From assembly GCA_964540105.1 (NCBI GenBank), contig CAZILL010000001.1:1-64000 (forward strand): 64,000 nt of DNA, in the 5' to 3' direction. Below, one piece after another: positions 1 to 9,539 of this stretch. Source of the DNA: DATKJY01 sp964540105 (GTDB taxonomy: Bacteria; Zixibacteria; MSB-5A5; GN15; FEB-12). The translations under genes and the position numbers were made by a program. The stretch's first letter is position 1. Every line of letters begins with the position of its first letter. The notes beneath the pieces are model-generated. The model worked only from the letters and a program-made list of their open reading frames with translations, did not search any database and was not told where the DNA came from.

Positions 1-2130
1 CATCGCTGCCACGTCCGACTAACTCCGGCTTTGTGGATAATCTGAATGGTACGGGCACCTTTACGTTTAGTCCGAACTTCACCCAGGCGGGTGGGTACAG
101 TGTCACCTTCTACGCTTCAGATGGATTACTCGTAGACTCTCAAGTCGTCCCGATTACAGTCAACAATGTCAACCAGAAGCCATTGATGACCGCGATACCG
201 CCGCAGACTGTCAATGAAGGAGCACTGTTGACACTCCCGGTAAGTGCCTCTGATCCTGATGGCACAACGCCGACCCTGACGACCTCAGTTCCTCTGCCGA
301 CTAACTCCGGTTTTGTGGATAATCTGAATGGTACGGGTACCTTTACGTTCAGTCCGAACTTCACACAGGCGGGTGGGTACAGTGTCACCTTCTATGCTTC
401 GGATGGTCTCTTGCTTGATTCGCAGGTGGTCCCAATTACGGTTAATGGTGTGAACCAGAAACCATTGATGACCGCGATACCACCGCAGACTATCAATGAG
501 GGTGCGGTGTTGACGCTCCCTGTCAGCGCTACCGATCCTGACGGCACAACGCCGACACTGACGACCTCAGTTCCTCTGCCGACAAACTCCCGCTTTGTGG
601 ATAATCTGAATGGTACGGGGACCTTCACTTTTAGTCCGAACTTCACGCAGGCCGGTGGGTACAGTGTAACCTTCTATGCTTCGGATGGATTACTCCTCGA
701 CTCACAGGTGGTCCCGATTACCGTCAACAATGTGAATCAGAAACCACTGATGACCGCGATTCCTCCGCAGACAATCAATGAAGGCGCCGTGCTGACGCTT
801 CCGGTAAGCGCCTCTGATCCTGATGGCACTACCCCGACCCTGACGACCTCCCTGCCACGTCCGACTAATTCCGGTTTTGTGGATAATCTCAATGGTACGG
901 GTACCTTTACGTTTAGTCCGAACTTCACCCAGGCAGGTGGGTACAGTGTCACCTTCTATGCTTCGGATGGTCTCTTGCTTGATTCACAGGTGGTACCGAT
1001 TACGGTTAGCAATGTCAACCAAAAGCCGTTGATGACCGCGATTCCACCGCAGACTGTCAATGAAGGCGCCGTGTTGACGCTCCCGGTAAGTGCCTCTGAT
1101 CCTGATGGTACAACGCCGACCCTGACGACCTCAGTTCCTCTGCCGACTAACTCCGGCTTTGTGGATAATCTGAATGGTACGGGTACCTTCACGTTCAGTC
1201 CGAACTTCGCCCAAGCGGGTGGGTACAGTGTGACCTTCTACGCTTCGGATGGATTACTACTCGACTCTCAAGTCGTACCGATTACAGTCAACAATGTCAA
1301 CCAGAAACCACTGATGACGGTGATACCACCGCAAACTGTCAATGAAGGCTCGGTGCTGACGCTTCCTGTCAGCGCTACCGATCCCGATGGCACAACCCCG
1401 ACCCTGACGACCTCACTGCCACGTCCGACTAACTCCGGCTTTGTGGATAATCTCAATGGTACGGGGACCTTCACCTTTAGTCCGAACTTCACCCAGGCGG
1501 GTGGGTACAGTGTCACCTTCTATGCTTCGGATGGCTTACTGTTAGATTCGCAGGTGGTCCCGATTACCGTCAACAATGTGAATCAGAAACCACTGATGAC
1601 CGCGATTCCTCCGCAGACTGTCAATGAAGGCGCCGTGCTGACACTTCCGGTAAGCGCCTCTGATCCTGACGGCACAACCCCGACACTGACGACCTCACTG
1701 CCGCTGCCGACTAACTCCGGCTTTGTGGATAATCTGAATGGTACGGGTACCTTCACGTTTAGTCCGAACTTCACCCAGGCGGGTGGGTACAGTGTCACCT
1801 TCTATGCTTCGGATGGATTACTCGTAGACTCGCAAGTCGTACCGATTACAGTCAACAATGTCAACCAGAAGCCGTTGATGACCGCGATACCACCGCAGAC
1901 TGTCAATGAAGGCGCGGTACTGACACTCCCTGTCTCGGCCTCTGATCCTGATGGCACAACGCCGACACTGACGACCTCACTGCCACGTCCGACTAACTCC
2001 GGCTTTGTAGACAATCTGAATGGTACGGGTACCTTTACGTTCAGTCCGAACTTCACCCAGGCGGGTGGGTACAGTGTCACCTTCTACGCTTCGGACGGAT
2101 TACTGATAGATTCACAGGTCGTACCGATTA
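1..2130 (+). repeat. Near-identical 282-bp tandem repeats (8 units) inside the giant gene
   Basis: The codon before the DNLNGTG motif recurs at 33, 315, 597, 879, 1161, 1443, 1725 and 2007, exactly 282 bp (94 codons) apart each time. The units differ by scattered, mostly synonymous changes, plus two alternating linker types (SVPLP versus SLPRP). Later units in the same gene are far more diverged. Recent amplification or homogenisation is inferred, and the region is prone to assembly collapse. Confidence 0.93.
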
Positions 2131-5100
2131 CAGTAGGCCAGGTCAATCTTCCTCCCGTCCTGAGCGCAATCGGCAATAAGTCTATCACGGAGGGCGTCAA
2201 TCTCAATTTCGTAGTTTCCGCGTCGGACCCGGATGCAACAGTTCCCACGCTCACTGTGAGCACGCTCCCTATCGGTGCGTCGTTCGCTGACAATCTCAAC
2301 GGGACGGGCACCTTTAACTGGACCCCCACGTTCAACCGCGCCGGATCATTTAATGTGACGTTCTATGCCCACGATGCGTCGACCGCAGTCGATTCGGAGG
2401 TTGTCATTGTCACGGTTCTGGAATCCGGTAACCATGCTCCTCTGCTCGCAACCGTTGGCAATAAGACAATTACAGAAGGAGTGGCGCTCGCCTTCCAAGT
2501 ATCTGCCGTTGATCCTGACTCGACTACCCCCTCGTTCACAACCACAGTCCTTCCGCTGGGCGCGGCATTTGTTGATAACGGAAATGGGACTGGAAGTTTC
2601 AACTGGACACCCGGCTTCACGCAGGCAGGGCCGTATAATGTGACTTTCTACGCTTCGGATGGTCTTGTCCTCGATTCGGAGCGCATTTCTATCAACGTAT
2701 TCGAATCGGGCAATCAACCGCCGGTACTGGCAGCGGTTGGTAACCGTTCCACGACCGAAGGGATTGTTCTCACGTTTGGTGTGACAGCAACTGACCCCGA
2801 TGGCACGACTCCGGTGCTTGCCACTTCAACGCTGCCATCTGGTGCGACCTTTGTGAACAGCGGTGGCGGTGTAGGCACATTCAGCTGGACACCCGGATTT
2901 GCCCAAGCGGGCGCGTACCCGATAACATTCAGAGCGACCGATGGCGTCGCGATCGACAGCGAAGCGATTGTCATTACTGTCGCCGAGGGTGGAAATCAAG
3001 TTCCTGTGCTCGTGACCATCGGCAACCGATCAGTGACCGAGGGAGCCAGTCTGACGTTTGGCGTCTCGGCTTCCGATGCTGACGGCACAATCCCATTTTT
3101 CACGACCTCAACCCTTCCATCCGGGGCATCATTTGTTGATAACGGTAACGGAACCGGATCATTCTCATGGACACCGCTCTTCACTCAAGCCGGTGTTTAC
3201 CCCGTGACGTTTCGGGCGACTGACGGCGTGTCAGTCGATTCAGAGACAATAACTATTACGGTAAATGAGGCTGGCAATCAGTTCCCCGTGCTGGCGACGG
3301 TGGGGAACCGATCCACTGCCGAAGGAGTTGTTCTTACCTTTGGCGTCTCGGCTACCGATCCGGACGGCACAATCCCATCCTTTACGACCTCAACCCTCCC
3401 AACTGGTGTGTCATTTATTGATAACGGTAACGGGACCGGAACATTCTCATGGACACCGCTCTTCACCCAGGCCGGCCTCTACCCGGTAACATTCCGGGCA
3501 AGTGATGGCGCAGCGGTGGATTCGGAAACAGTGACTATTACCGTGAGTGAGGCCGGCAATCAGACGCCGGTGCTGGCGACGGTGGGCAATCGGTCCACCA
3601 CGGAAGGGATTGTTCTCACCTTTGATGTGTCAGCTACCGATCCCGATGGCACGACGCCGGCGCTTACAACATCGACACTCCCCGCCGGAGCTTCCTTCAC
3701 CAATAATGGCAACGGTACGGGGACATTCAGCTGGACTCCAAATTTCGTTCAATCAGGAACGTACCCGGTAACATTCAGAGCAACTGACGGCGTTGCCGCC
3801 GATACCGAGACCATCACCATTACGGTTGTCGATGTCGGCAACCAGTCCCCTCTGCTTACGACGATTGGCAATCGATCAGTGACCGAGGGAGTCAATCTGA
3901 CCTTTAGCATCTCGGCTTCCGACCCCGATGGCACAATCCCATCCTTTACGACCTCAACACTTCCATCTGGGGCATCATTTATTGATAACGGTAACGGGAC
4001 CGGAACATTCTCATGGACACCGCTCTTCACCCAGGCCGGCCTCTACCCGGTAACATTCCGGGCGAGTGACGGCGTGGCCGTCGATTCAGAGACTGTAACG
4101 ATGACCGTTAACGAAGCGGGGAATCAGTTCCCAGTGCTGGCGACGGTGGGGAACCGATCTATTACTGAAGGACTTGTTCTCACTTTCGGCGTGTCGGCGT
4201 CCGATCCGGATGGTACAATCCCATCCTTTACGACCTCGACCCTTCCTGCCGGGGCACTGTTCGCTAACAACGGTGACGGGACTGGTACGTTTAACTGGAC
4301 ACCGAGCTTTGTGCAGGCCGGAGCGTACCCGGTAACGTTCAGGGCGACAGACGGTCTTGCCACTGACTCAGAGACTATAGTCATAACAGTCGGCGATGCC
4401 GGCAACCAGACCCCGATACTCGCAGCGATCGGTAATCGATCTACTACTGAAGGGGTGATTCTCACATTTAATGTGACCGCTACCGACCCGGACGGGACAA
4501 CGCCAACGTTCACGACGTCTACACTCCCGCTGGGAGCAACGTTTGTCAACAACGGCGGTGGGACAGGCACTTTCAGTTGGACTCCCGGATTTGCCCAAGC
4601 TGGCGCGTATCCGATGACATTTCGAGCGACCGACGGCGTCGCGGTCGACAGCGAGGCGATAGTCTTGACTGTCGCCGAATCTGGGAATCAAGCTCCAGTC
4701 CTTGCAGCAATCGGCAATCGGTCGATCACTGAAGGGCTGGTACTGACTATTGGCGTATCGAGTACTGATCCCGACGGAACAGTACCGACCTTTACAACTT
4801 CAACACTCCCTTCAGGAGCTATCTTCACAGACAATGGTAACGGCACCGGTTCACTTAACTGGACTCCCAGCTTCACGCAATCCGGTTCCTATCCGGTGAC
4901 GTTCAGGGCGAGTGATGGCGTCCTCATTGATACTGAGACAATCGTCATTTCGGTCCTCGACGCGGGTAATCAGTTCCCGGTGCTCGCGACGGTGGGGAAT
5001 CGTTCCACCAGTGAAGGAGTTGTTCTGACCTTTGGCGTCTCGGCAACGGATCCCGATGGCACCGTGCCATCCTTCACAACCTCGACCCTTCCCGCCGGGG

Positions 5101-8100
5101 CACTTTTCACCAACAACGGTGACGGGACAGGTACATTTAACTGGACCCCGAGTTTTGTGCAGGCCGGAACGTACCCGGTAACGTTCAGGGCGACCGACGG
5201 TCTTGCCATTGATTCGGAGACCATAGTCATAACAGTCGGCGATGCGGGCAACCAGACCCCAGTGCTTGCGGTAATCGGTAATCGGTCAGTGGCCGAAGGA
5301 GCCATTCTTACGTTCACCATATCCGCCTCTGATGCTGATGGCACAATCCCGTCGTTCACCACTTCGACACTCCCCACCGGAGCCTTGTTCACCAACAATG
5401 GCAATGGGACCGGAACATTTAGCTGGACCCCGAACTTTGTGCAAGCCGGAACCTATCCGGTAACATTCCGAGCTACCGACGGCGTGGCGACAGATTCAGA
5501 GAGCATAGTTATCACCGTCACGGAGTCCGGCAACCAACCGCCGGTATTAGCGACAATCGGCAATCGATCAATCACTGAGGGGATCCTGCTGACTATTGGC
5601 TTATCAAGTACCGATCCCGATGGAACGACGCCGTCATTCACGACTTCGACGCTCCCCACAGGAGCCGCGTTCATCGATAACGGGAATGGAACCGCAACCT
5701 TCAACTGGACGCCTGGCTTCACGCAGGCAGGAACATATGACGTCACCTTCCGAACCAGCGATGGCGCCCTGATCGATACCGAGGTGGTAACTATCACTGT
5801 TATCGATGCGGGAAATCGCGCGCCGGTGTTGGCGGCAATCGGATCAAGATCAACGACAGAGGGGATTCTTCTATCGTTTGGTACGTCGGCAACTGACCCT
5901 GATGGGACGATCCCGAGCCTCTCTACGGGCCTCTTGCCGTCGGGTGCGACGTTTACTGACAATGGCAACGGGACGGGCTCATTTTCGTGGACGCCGTCGT
6001 TTGTTCAGTCCGGAGGATACAGTGTAGTCTTCCGCGCCTTCGATGGAGCGCTGGTTGACACGGAGATCGTCACCATAAACGTGATCGAGGCCGGAAACCG
6101 CGCACCGGTTATCGCTCCCGTCGGTCCGCAATCAACGACCGAGGGGCTCGTGCTCTCAATTACGGTCAACGCTTCAGATCCCGACGGCACCGCACCGGTG
6201 CTGAGCACATCGACGCTGCCTCGGGGGGCGAGTTTTGCCGACAACGGAAACGGGAACGGGAACCTCACCTGGACGCCTGATTTCGTTCAGTCCGGGACGT
6301 ACAATGTATCCTTCTTCGCTACCGACGGAATCCTCCGGGACACGGAAGCGATCGTGATAACCATTATTGATGCCCGCAATCAACTGCCGGTCCTCGCAAG
6401 TATCGGTCCGAGGAGTATTACCGAAGGGCTGGCGCTTACGGTGAATGTGGGCGCAACCGACGCAGAGGGACGCCCGCCGGTTCTTTCCACAGGAGTTTTG
6501 CCAAACGGCGCTTCCTTTGTGGACCATAACAACGGCACCGGTACCCTCACCTGGACGCCCACTTTCAACCGGGCCGGTCTTTACCCAGTCACATTCAGAG
6601 CCACCGATGATTCACTGGCAATCGATTCCGAAGTTGTCACCGTAACGGTGATCGACGGCGGCAATCAGCCCCCAATTCTGGCGACGATCGGAAATCGATC
6701 CGCGCTTGAGAATGTCAATCTGTCGTTCGGGGTAACGGCCGCCGATCCGGACTCGACGATACCTGCCCTTACTACGACGCTCCTTCCCGTTGGCGCAACC
6801 TTCTCTGATAATGGAAACGGCACCGGCACTTTCTCCTGGACTCCGAGTTTCGTTCAGGCGGGAAGTTACCCAATGATGTTCTATGCATCTGATGGTGTGG
6901 CGATTGACTCCGAGAGAATCGTCATCACGGTTACTGAGGCGGGCAATCAGGCGCCTGTGCTGGCGACCATCGGCCCCCGCTTAACGACCGAGGGAATCCG
7001 TCTTACGTTCAACATTTCAGCTGCTGATCCCGACGGGACCACTCCGTCATTCACCACTTCGTCACTACCGAGCGGCGCGAGTTTTGTAGACAACAACAAT
7101 GGTTCCGGAACCTTCGACTGGATCCCGACCTATATTCAGGCAGGATCGTACAGCATTGTCTTCCGCACAACGGACGGTGGCTTGACCGACACGGAAATAG
7201 TGTCAATAGATATAATCGAGGCCGGCAACCAGCCGCCGGTACTTGCGGCCATTGGTTCCCGGACAGTTTATGAGAACAGAACTCTCACGGTTAATGCGTC
7301 CGCCAGCGACCCGGACGCCACCATACCGACCCTGTCAACCTCATTGCTGCCCCTGGGCGCGACCTTTGTCGACAATCTGAATGGAACCGGTACTCTGAGC
7401 TGGATTCCCGGATTCACCCAAGCGGCCTCCTACCTTGTTACGTTCTACGCCTCGGACGGCATCTTACGCGATAGTGAAGTAGTCGTGGTGACCGTACTCA
7501 ACGCCAACGCTCCGCCTGTACTGGCGGCGATCGGATCCAAATCAGTGGCCGAGGCGACCAACTTGAATTTCGGAATATCGGCAACTGACATTGACGCCAC
7601 AATTCCGGTCCTCACTACTTCGCTGCTGCCGACCGGCGCGACGTTTGTGAACAACCTGAACGGTACGGGTACATTTAATTGGACTCCCTCGCTGGCACAA
7701 TCCGGCGTCTACAATGTCACCTTCTACGCGAGAGACGATTCCACGGCTGTTGATTCGGAAGTCGTTCAGATTACTGTGGGCAATGTCAACCAGCCGCCCG
7801 TGCTGGCCGCAATTGGTCCGCAGACAGTGGCAGAAGGTCTGAACCTGAGTTTCGCCGCTTCAGCCACTGACGGCGACGGAACGATTCCAACACTCACGAC
7901 GTCAGCGCTTCCCTTGGGAGCTTCATTCGTTGACAATGGCGCTGGAACCGGGGCATTCAGTTGGACCCCGATCTTTTCACAATCAGGCACGTACAACGTC
8001 ACCTTCTTCGCTTCCGACGGCGTCGATACCGACTCCGAACGTGTGGTCATAACTGTGAACCAAGTGAACCTGCCGCCGGTGCTGGCGGCAATCGGGCCGC

Positions 8101-9485
8101 AGTCTTTGGCCGAGAACACCAATCTGAATCTCACCATCGCTGCGACTGACCCGGATGCCACGTTTCCGCTATTGACTTCAACCGTATTACCGGTGGGAGC
8201 GACTTTTACCGACCACGGCAATGGTACCGCCTCGTTCAACTGGACTCCGACCTACTCGCAGTCCGGACTGTACCATGTGACATTCTATGCTGCGGACGGC
8301 CAATACATTGACAGTGAAGTTGTTGATATCACGGTATCAAATGCAAACCGTGCACCAGTGGCAAACGCCGGACCCGACCAGATTGCCGTGCCGGTCAATT
8401 CTACCGTTCTGCTGGATGGCACGCTTTCGTCCGATCCGGATGCTCAACCTGTGACGTATGCCTGGACCCAGGTCAGTGGTGCCGCCGTAACGCTGGCCAA
8501 CAGCACGACTGCGACCCCATCTTTTGTCCCGCCGCTACCGGACAGCTACCGATTCCAGTTGATAGTTTCCGACGGGGCGCTGTTTTCAGTACCCGACACA
8601 GTACAGATCGGCGCGATCAACGCCGCGCCACCCAAGGCGATTGCCGATCTCTCAATTGCGATCCTCGCTGACAACATTGCGCTCAATTGGACACCGATCA
8701 CTCTTGATACGGCCAATGTACCAACACAGGTCGGCGGATACATAATCTACCGCGACACGACAGCCTACTTCACCCCGACTACGTTCGATTCGATCGGGGC
8801 CGTTTCCGCGGGCTTTACGACCTTTACGGATAACAACATCTTTGGCGCCAATGTCGTGGGGGACACGCTGAATCAGTACTTCTATGTGGTCCTTTCGTAC
8901 GACATCTATGGAAATCGGTCGGCAGTGTCCAACCGAGTGGGCGAGTACGATTATCAGATAGTCACGACGGCCTCGACCAATTTCAACCTGATTTGCGTTC
9001 CGTTTGAAAACACCGGAATTACGAATGCCGTCCAGTTGATCAGCGCGATCGGAGTTTCGAACGTGCGGACAGTGAATAATTACCGACCGACATCACAGAG
9101 TTTCGAGTCCCGTTTTGCCGCCGGGTTTGGCGTTAATTTTGCGGTGACCCCTGGTGGAGTCTATCAGGTGAATGCTGCACTCCCTACGATATTCTCAGTT
9201 GCAGGTCGAGTTCCCGCCCCCGGCGCCATCAGCTATCCCATGATAACCACTGCTGCTACCGACTACGGATTCCTCTCGGTTCCATTCGATCGTGAATCGA
9301 CATTCCGCACTGCCCAGGATGTGCTGAATAATGTACCGGGTGGATTTAACACTCTTAACAAATACGTGGCCGCGTCACAGAGTTATCAGTCACGTTTCGC
9401 GGCGGGTTTTGGCGTTAACTTCACGGTCAAGGCTGGTCGCCCATATCAGGCGAACAATGCAAGGAACGACGTCTTCCCGCATTAA
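1..9485 (+). CDS. Giant secreted/surface protein of ~30 tandem putative-Ig (He_PIG/cadherin-like) domains, 5' end outside window
   Basis: The reading frame is open from the first bases (frame of position 3) and in mid-repeat, so the gene begins upstream; the GTG at 33 is not a real start. More than 3150 residues are visible. About 30 domains of ~94 residues follow one another, each with a core like DPDGTxPxLTTS, F(V/I)DNxNGTGTFxW(S/T)P, and YxVTFxASDG. This is the putative-Ig/cadherin-like fold common in giant adhesins. Units 1-8 (to ~2130) are nearly identical; the rest are diverged. From ~8350 comes a PKD-like domain (AGPDQ, LDGTLSSDPD), then a fibronectin-III-like segment (~8620-8960), then two copies of a short C-terminal module with the shared motif RFAAGFGVNF (~9110 and ~9400). 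There is no dockerin or sorting tail that I recognise. An adhesin or surface-layer role is inferred. It ends 54 bases before the next gene, a paralogue in repeat content, so the two are probably co-transcribed. Confidence 0.85.
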   Translation, partial: SLPRPTNSGFVDNLNGTGTFTFSPNFTQAGGYSVTFYASDGLLVDSQVVPITVNNVNQKPLMTAIPPQTVNEGALLTLPVSASDPDGTTPTLTTSVPLPTNSGFVDNLNGTGTFTFSPNFTQAGGYSVTFYASDGLLLDSQVVPITVNGVNQKPLMTAIPPQTINEGAVLTLPVSATDPDGTTPTLTTSVPLPTNSRFVDNLNGTGTFTFSPNFTQAGGYSVTFYASDGLLLDSQVVPITVNNVNQKPLMTAIPPQTINEGAVLTLPVSASDPDGTTPTLTTSLPRPTNSGFVDNLNGTGTFTFSPNFTQAGGYSVTFYASDGLLLDSQVVPITVSNVNQKPLMTAIPPQTVNEGAVLTLPVSASDPDGTTPTLTTSVPLPTNSGFVDNLNGTGTFTFSPNFAQAGGYSVTFYASDGLLLDSQVVPITVNNVNQKPLMTVIPPQTVNEGSVLTLPVSATDPDGTTPTLTTSLPRPTNSGFVDNLNGTGTFTFSPNFTQAGGYSVTFYASDGLLLDSQVVPITVNNVNQKPLMTAIPPQTVNEGAVLTLPVSASDPDGTTPTLTTSLPLPTNSGFVDNLNGTGTFTFSPNFTQAGGYSVTFYASDGLLVDSQVVPITVNNVNQKPLMTAIPPQTVNEGAVLTLPVSASDPDGTTPTLTTSLPRPTNSGFVDNLNGTGTFTFSPNFTQAGGYSVTFYASDGLLIDSQVVPITVGQVNLPPVLSAIGNKSITEGVNLNFVVSASDPDATVPTLTVSTLPIGASFADNLNGTGTFNWTPTFNRAGSFNVTFYAHDASTAVDSEVVIVTVLESGNHAPLLATVGNKTITEGVALAFQVSAVDPDSTTPSFTTTVLPLGAAFVDNGNGTGSFNWTPGFTQAGPYNVTFYASDGLVLDSERISINVFESGNQPPVLAAVGNRSTTEGIVLTFGVTATDPDGTTPVLATSTLPSGATFVNSGGGVGTFSWTPGFAQAGAYPITFRATDGVAIDSEAIVITVAEGGNQVPVLVTIGNRSVTEGASLTFGVSASDADGTIPFFTTSTLPSGASFVDNGNGTGSFSWTPLFTQAGVYPVTFRATDGVSVDSETITITVNEAGNQFPVLATVGNRSTAEGVVLTFGVSATDPDGTIPSFTTSTLPTGVSFIDNGNGTGTFSWTPLFTQAGLYPVTFRASDGAAVDSETVTITVSEAGNQTPVLATVGNRSTTEGIVLTFDVSATDPDGTTPALTTSTLPAGASFTNNGNGTGTFSWTPNFVQSGTYPVTFRATDGVAADTETITITVVDVGNQSPLLTTIGNRSVTEGVNLTFSISASDPDGTIPSFTTSTLPSGASFIDNGNGTGTFSWTPLFTQAGLYPVTFRASDGVAVDSETVTMTVNEAGNQFPVLATVGNRSITEGLVLTFGVSASDPDGTIPSFTTSTLPAGALFANNGDGTGTFNWTPSFVQAGAYPVTFRATDGLATDSETIVITVGDAGNQTPILAAIGNRSTTEGVILTFNVTATDPDGTTPTFTTSTLPLGATFVNNGGGTGTFSWTPGFAQAGAYPMTFRATDGVAVDSEAIVLTVAESGNQAPVLAAIGNRSITEGLVLTIGVSSTDPDGTVPTFTTSTLPSGAIFTDNGNGTGSLNWTPSFTQSGSYPVTFRASDGVLIDTETIVISVLDAGNQFPVLATVGNRSTSEGVVLTFGVSATDPDGTVPSFTTSTLPAGALFTNNGDGTGTFNWTPSFVQAGTYPVTFRATDGLAIDSETIVITVGDAGNQTPVLAVIGNRSVAEGAILTFTISASDADGTIPSFTTSTLPTGALFTNNGNGTGTFSWTPNFVQAGTYPVTFRATDGVATDSESIVITVTESGNQPPVLATIGNRSITEGILLTIGLSSTDPDGTTPSFTTSTLPTGAAFIDNGNGTATFNWTPGFTQAGTYDVTFRTSDGALIDTEVVTITVIDAGNRAPVLAAIGSRSTTEGILLSFGTSATDPDGTIPSLSTGLLPSGATFTDNGNGTGSFSWTPSFVQSGGYSVVFRAFDGALVDTEIVTINVIEAGNRAPVIAPVGPQSTTEGLVLSITVNASDPDGTAPVLSTSTLPRGASFADNGNGNGNLTWTPDFVQSGTYNVSFFATDGILRDTEAIVITIIDARNQLPVLASIGPRSITEGLALTVNVGATDAEGRPPVLSTGVLPNGASFVDHNNGTGTLTWTPTFNRAGLYPVTFRATDDSLAIDSEVVTVTVIDGGNQPPILATIGNRSALENVNLSFGVTAADPDSTIPALTTTLLPVGATFSDNGNGTGTFSWTPSFVQAGSYPMMFYASDGVAIDSERIVITVTEAGNQAPVLATIGPRLTTEGIRLTFNISAADPDGTTPSFTTSSLPSGASFVDNNNGSGTFDWIPTYIQAGSYSIVFRTTDGGLTDTEIVSIDIIEAGNQPPVLAAIGSRTVYENRTLTVNASASDPDATIPTLSTSLLPLGATFVDNLNGTGTLSWIPGFTQAASYLVTFYASDGILRDSEVVVVTVLNANAPPVLAAIGSKSVAEATNLNFGISATDIDATIPVLTTSLLPTGATFVNNLNGTGTFNWTPSLAQSGVYNVTFYARDDSTAVDSEVVQITVGNVNQPPVLAAIGPQTVAEGLNLSFAASATDGDGTIPTLTTSALPLGASFVDNGAGTGAFSWTPIFSQSGTYNVTFFASDGVDTDSERVVITVNQVNLPPVLAAIGPQSLAENTNLNLTIAATDPDATFPLLTSTVLPVGATFTDHGNGTASFNWTPTYSQSGLYHVTFYAADGQYIDSEVVDITVSNANRAPVANAGPDQIAVPVNSTVLLDGTLSSDPDAQPVTYAWTQVSGAAVTLANSTTATPSFVPPLPDSYRFQLIVSDGALFSVPDTVQIGAINAAPPKAIADLSIAILADNIALNWTPITLDTANVPTQVGGYIIYRDTTAYFTPTTFDSIGAVSAGFTTFTDNNIFGANVVGDTLNQYFYVVLSYDIYGNRSAVSNRVGEYDYQIVTTASTNFNLICVPFENTGITNAVQLISAIGVSNVRTVNNYRPTSQSFESRFAAGFGVNFAVTPGGVYQVNAALPTIFSVAGRVPAPGAISYPMITTAATDYGFLSVPFDRESTFRTAQDVLNNVPGGFNTLNKYVAASQSYQSRFAAGFGVNFTVKAGRPYQANNARNDVFPH

Positions 9486-9539
9486 GGACAGGATCGAGTT
9501 ATGGAAAAAAAACGTTTCGACATATACGGAGGTGCGACA

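Noticed and set aside
140..2335. A series of 60-90-residue minus-strand open frames recurring every 282 bp
   Set aside because: They are antisense shadows of the Ig-repeat coding sequence, repeated because the repeat itself is repeated; no ribosome sites or families.
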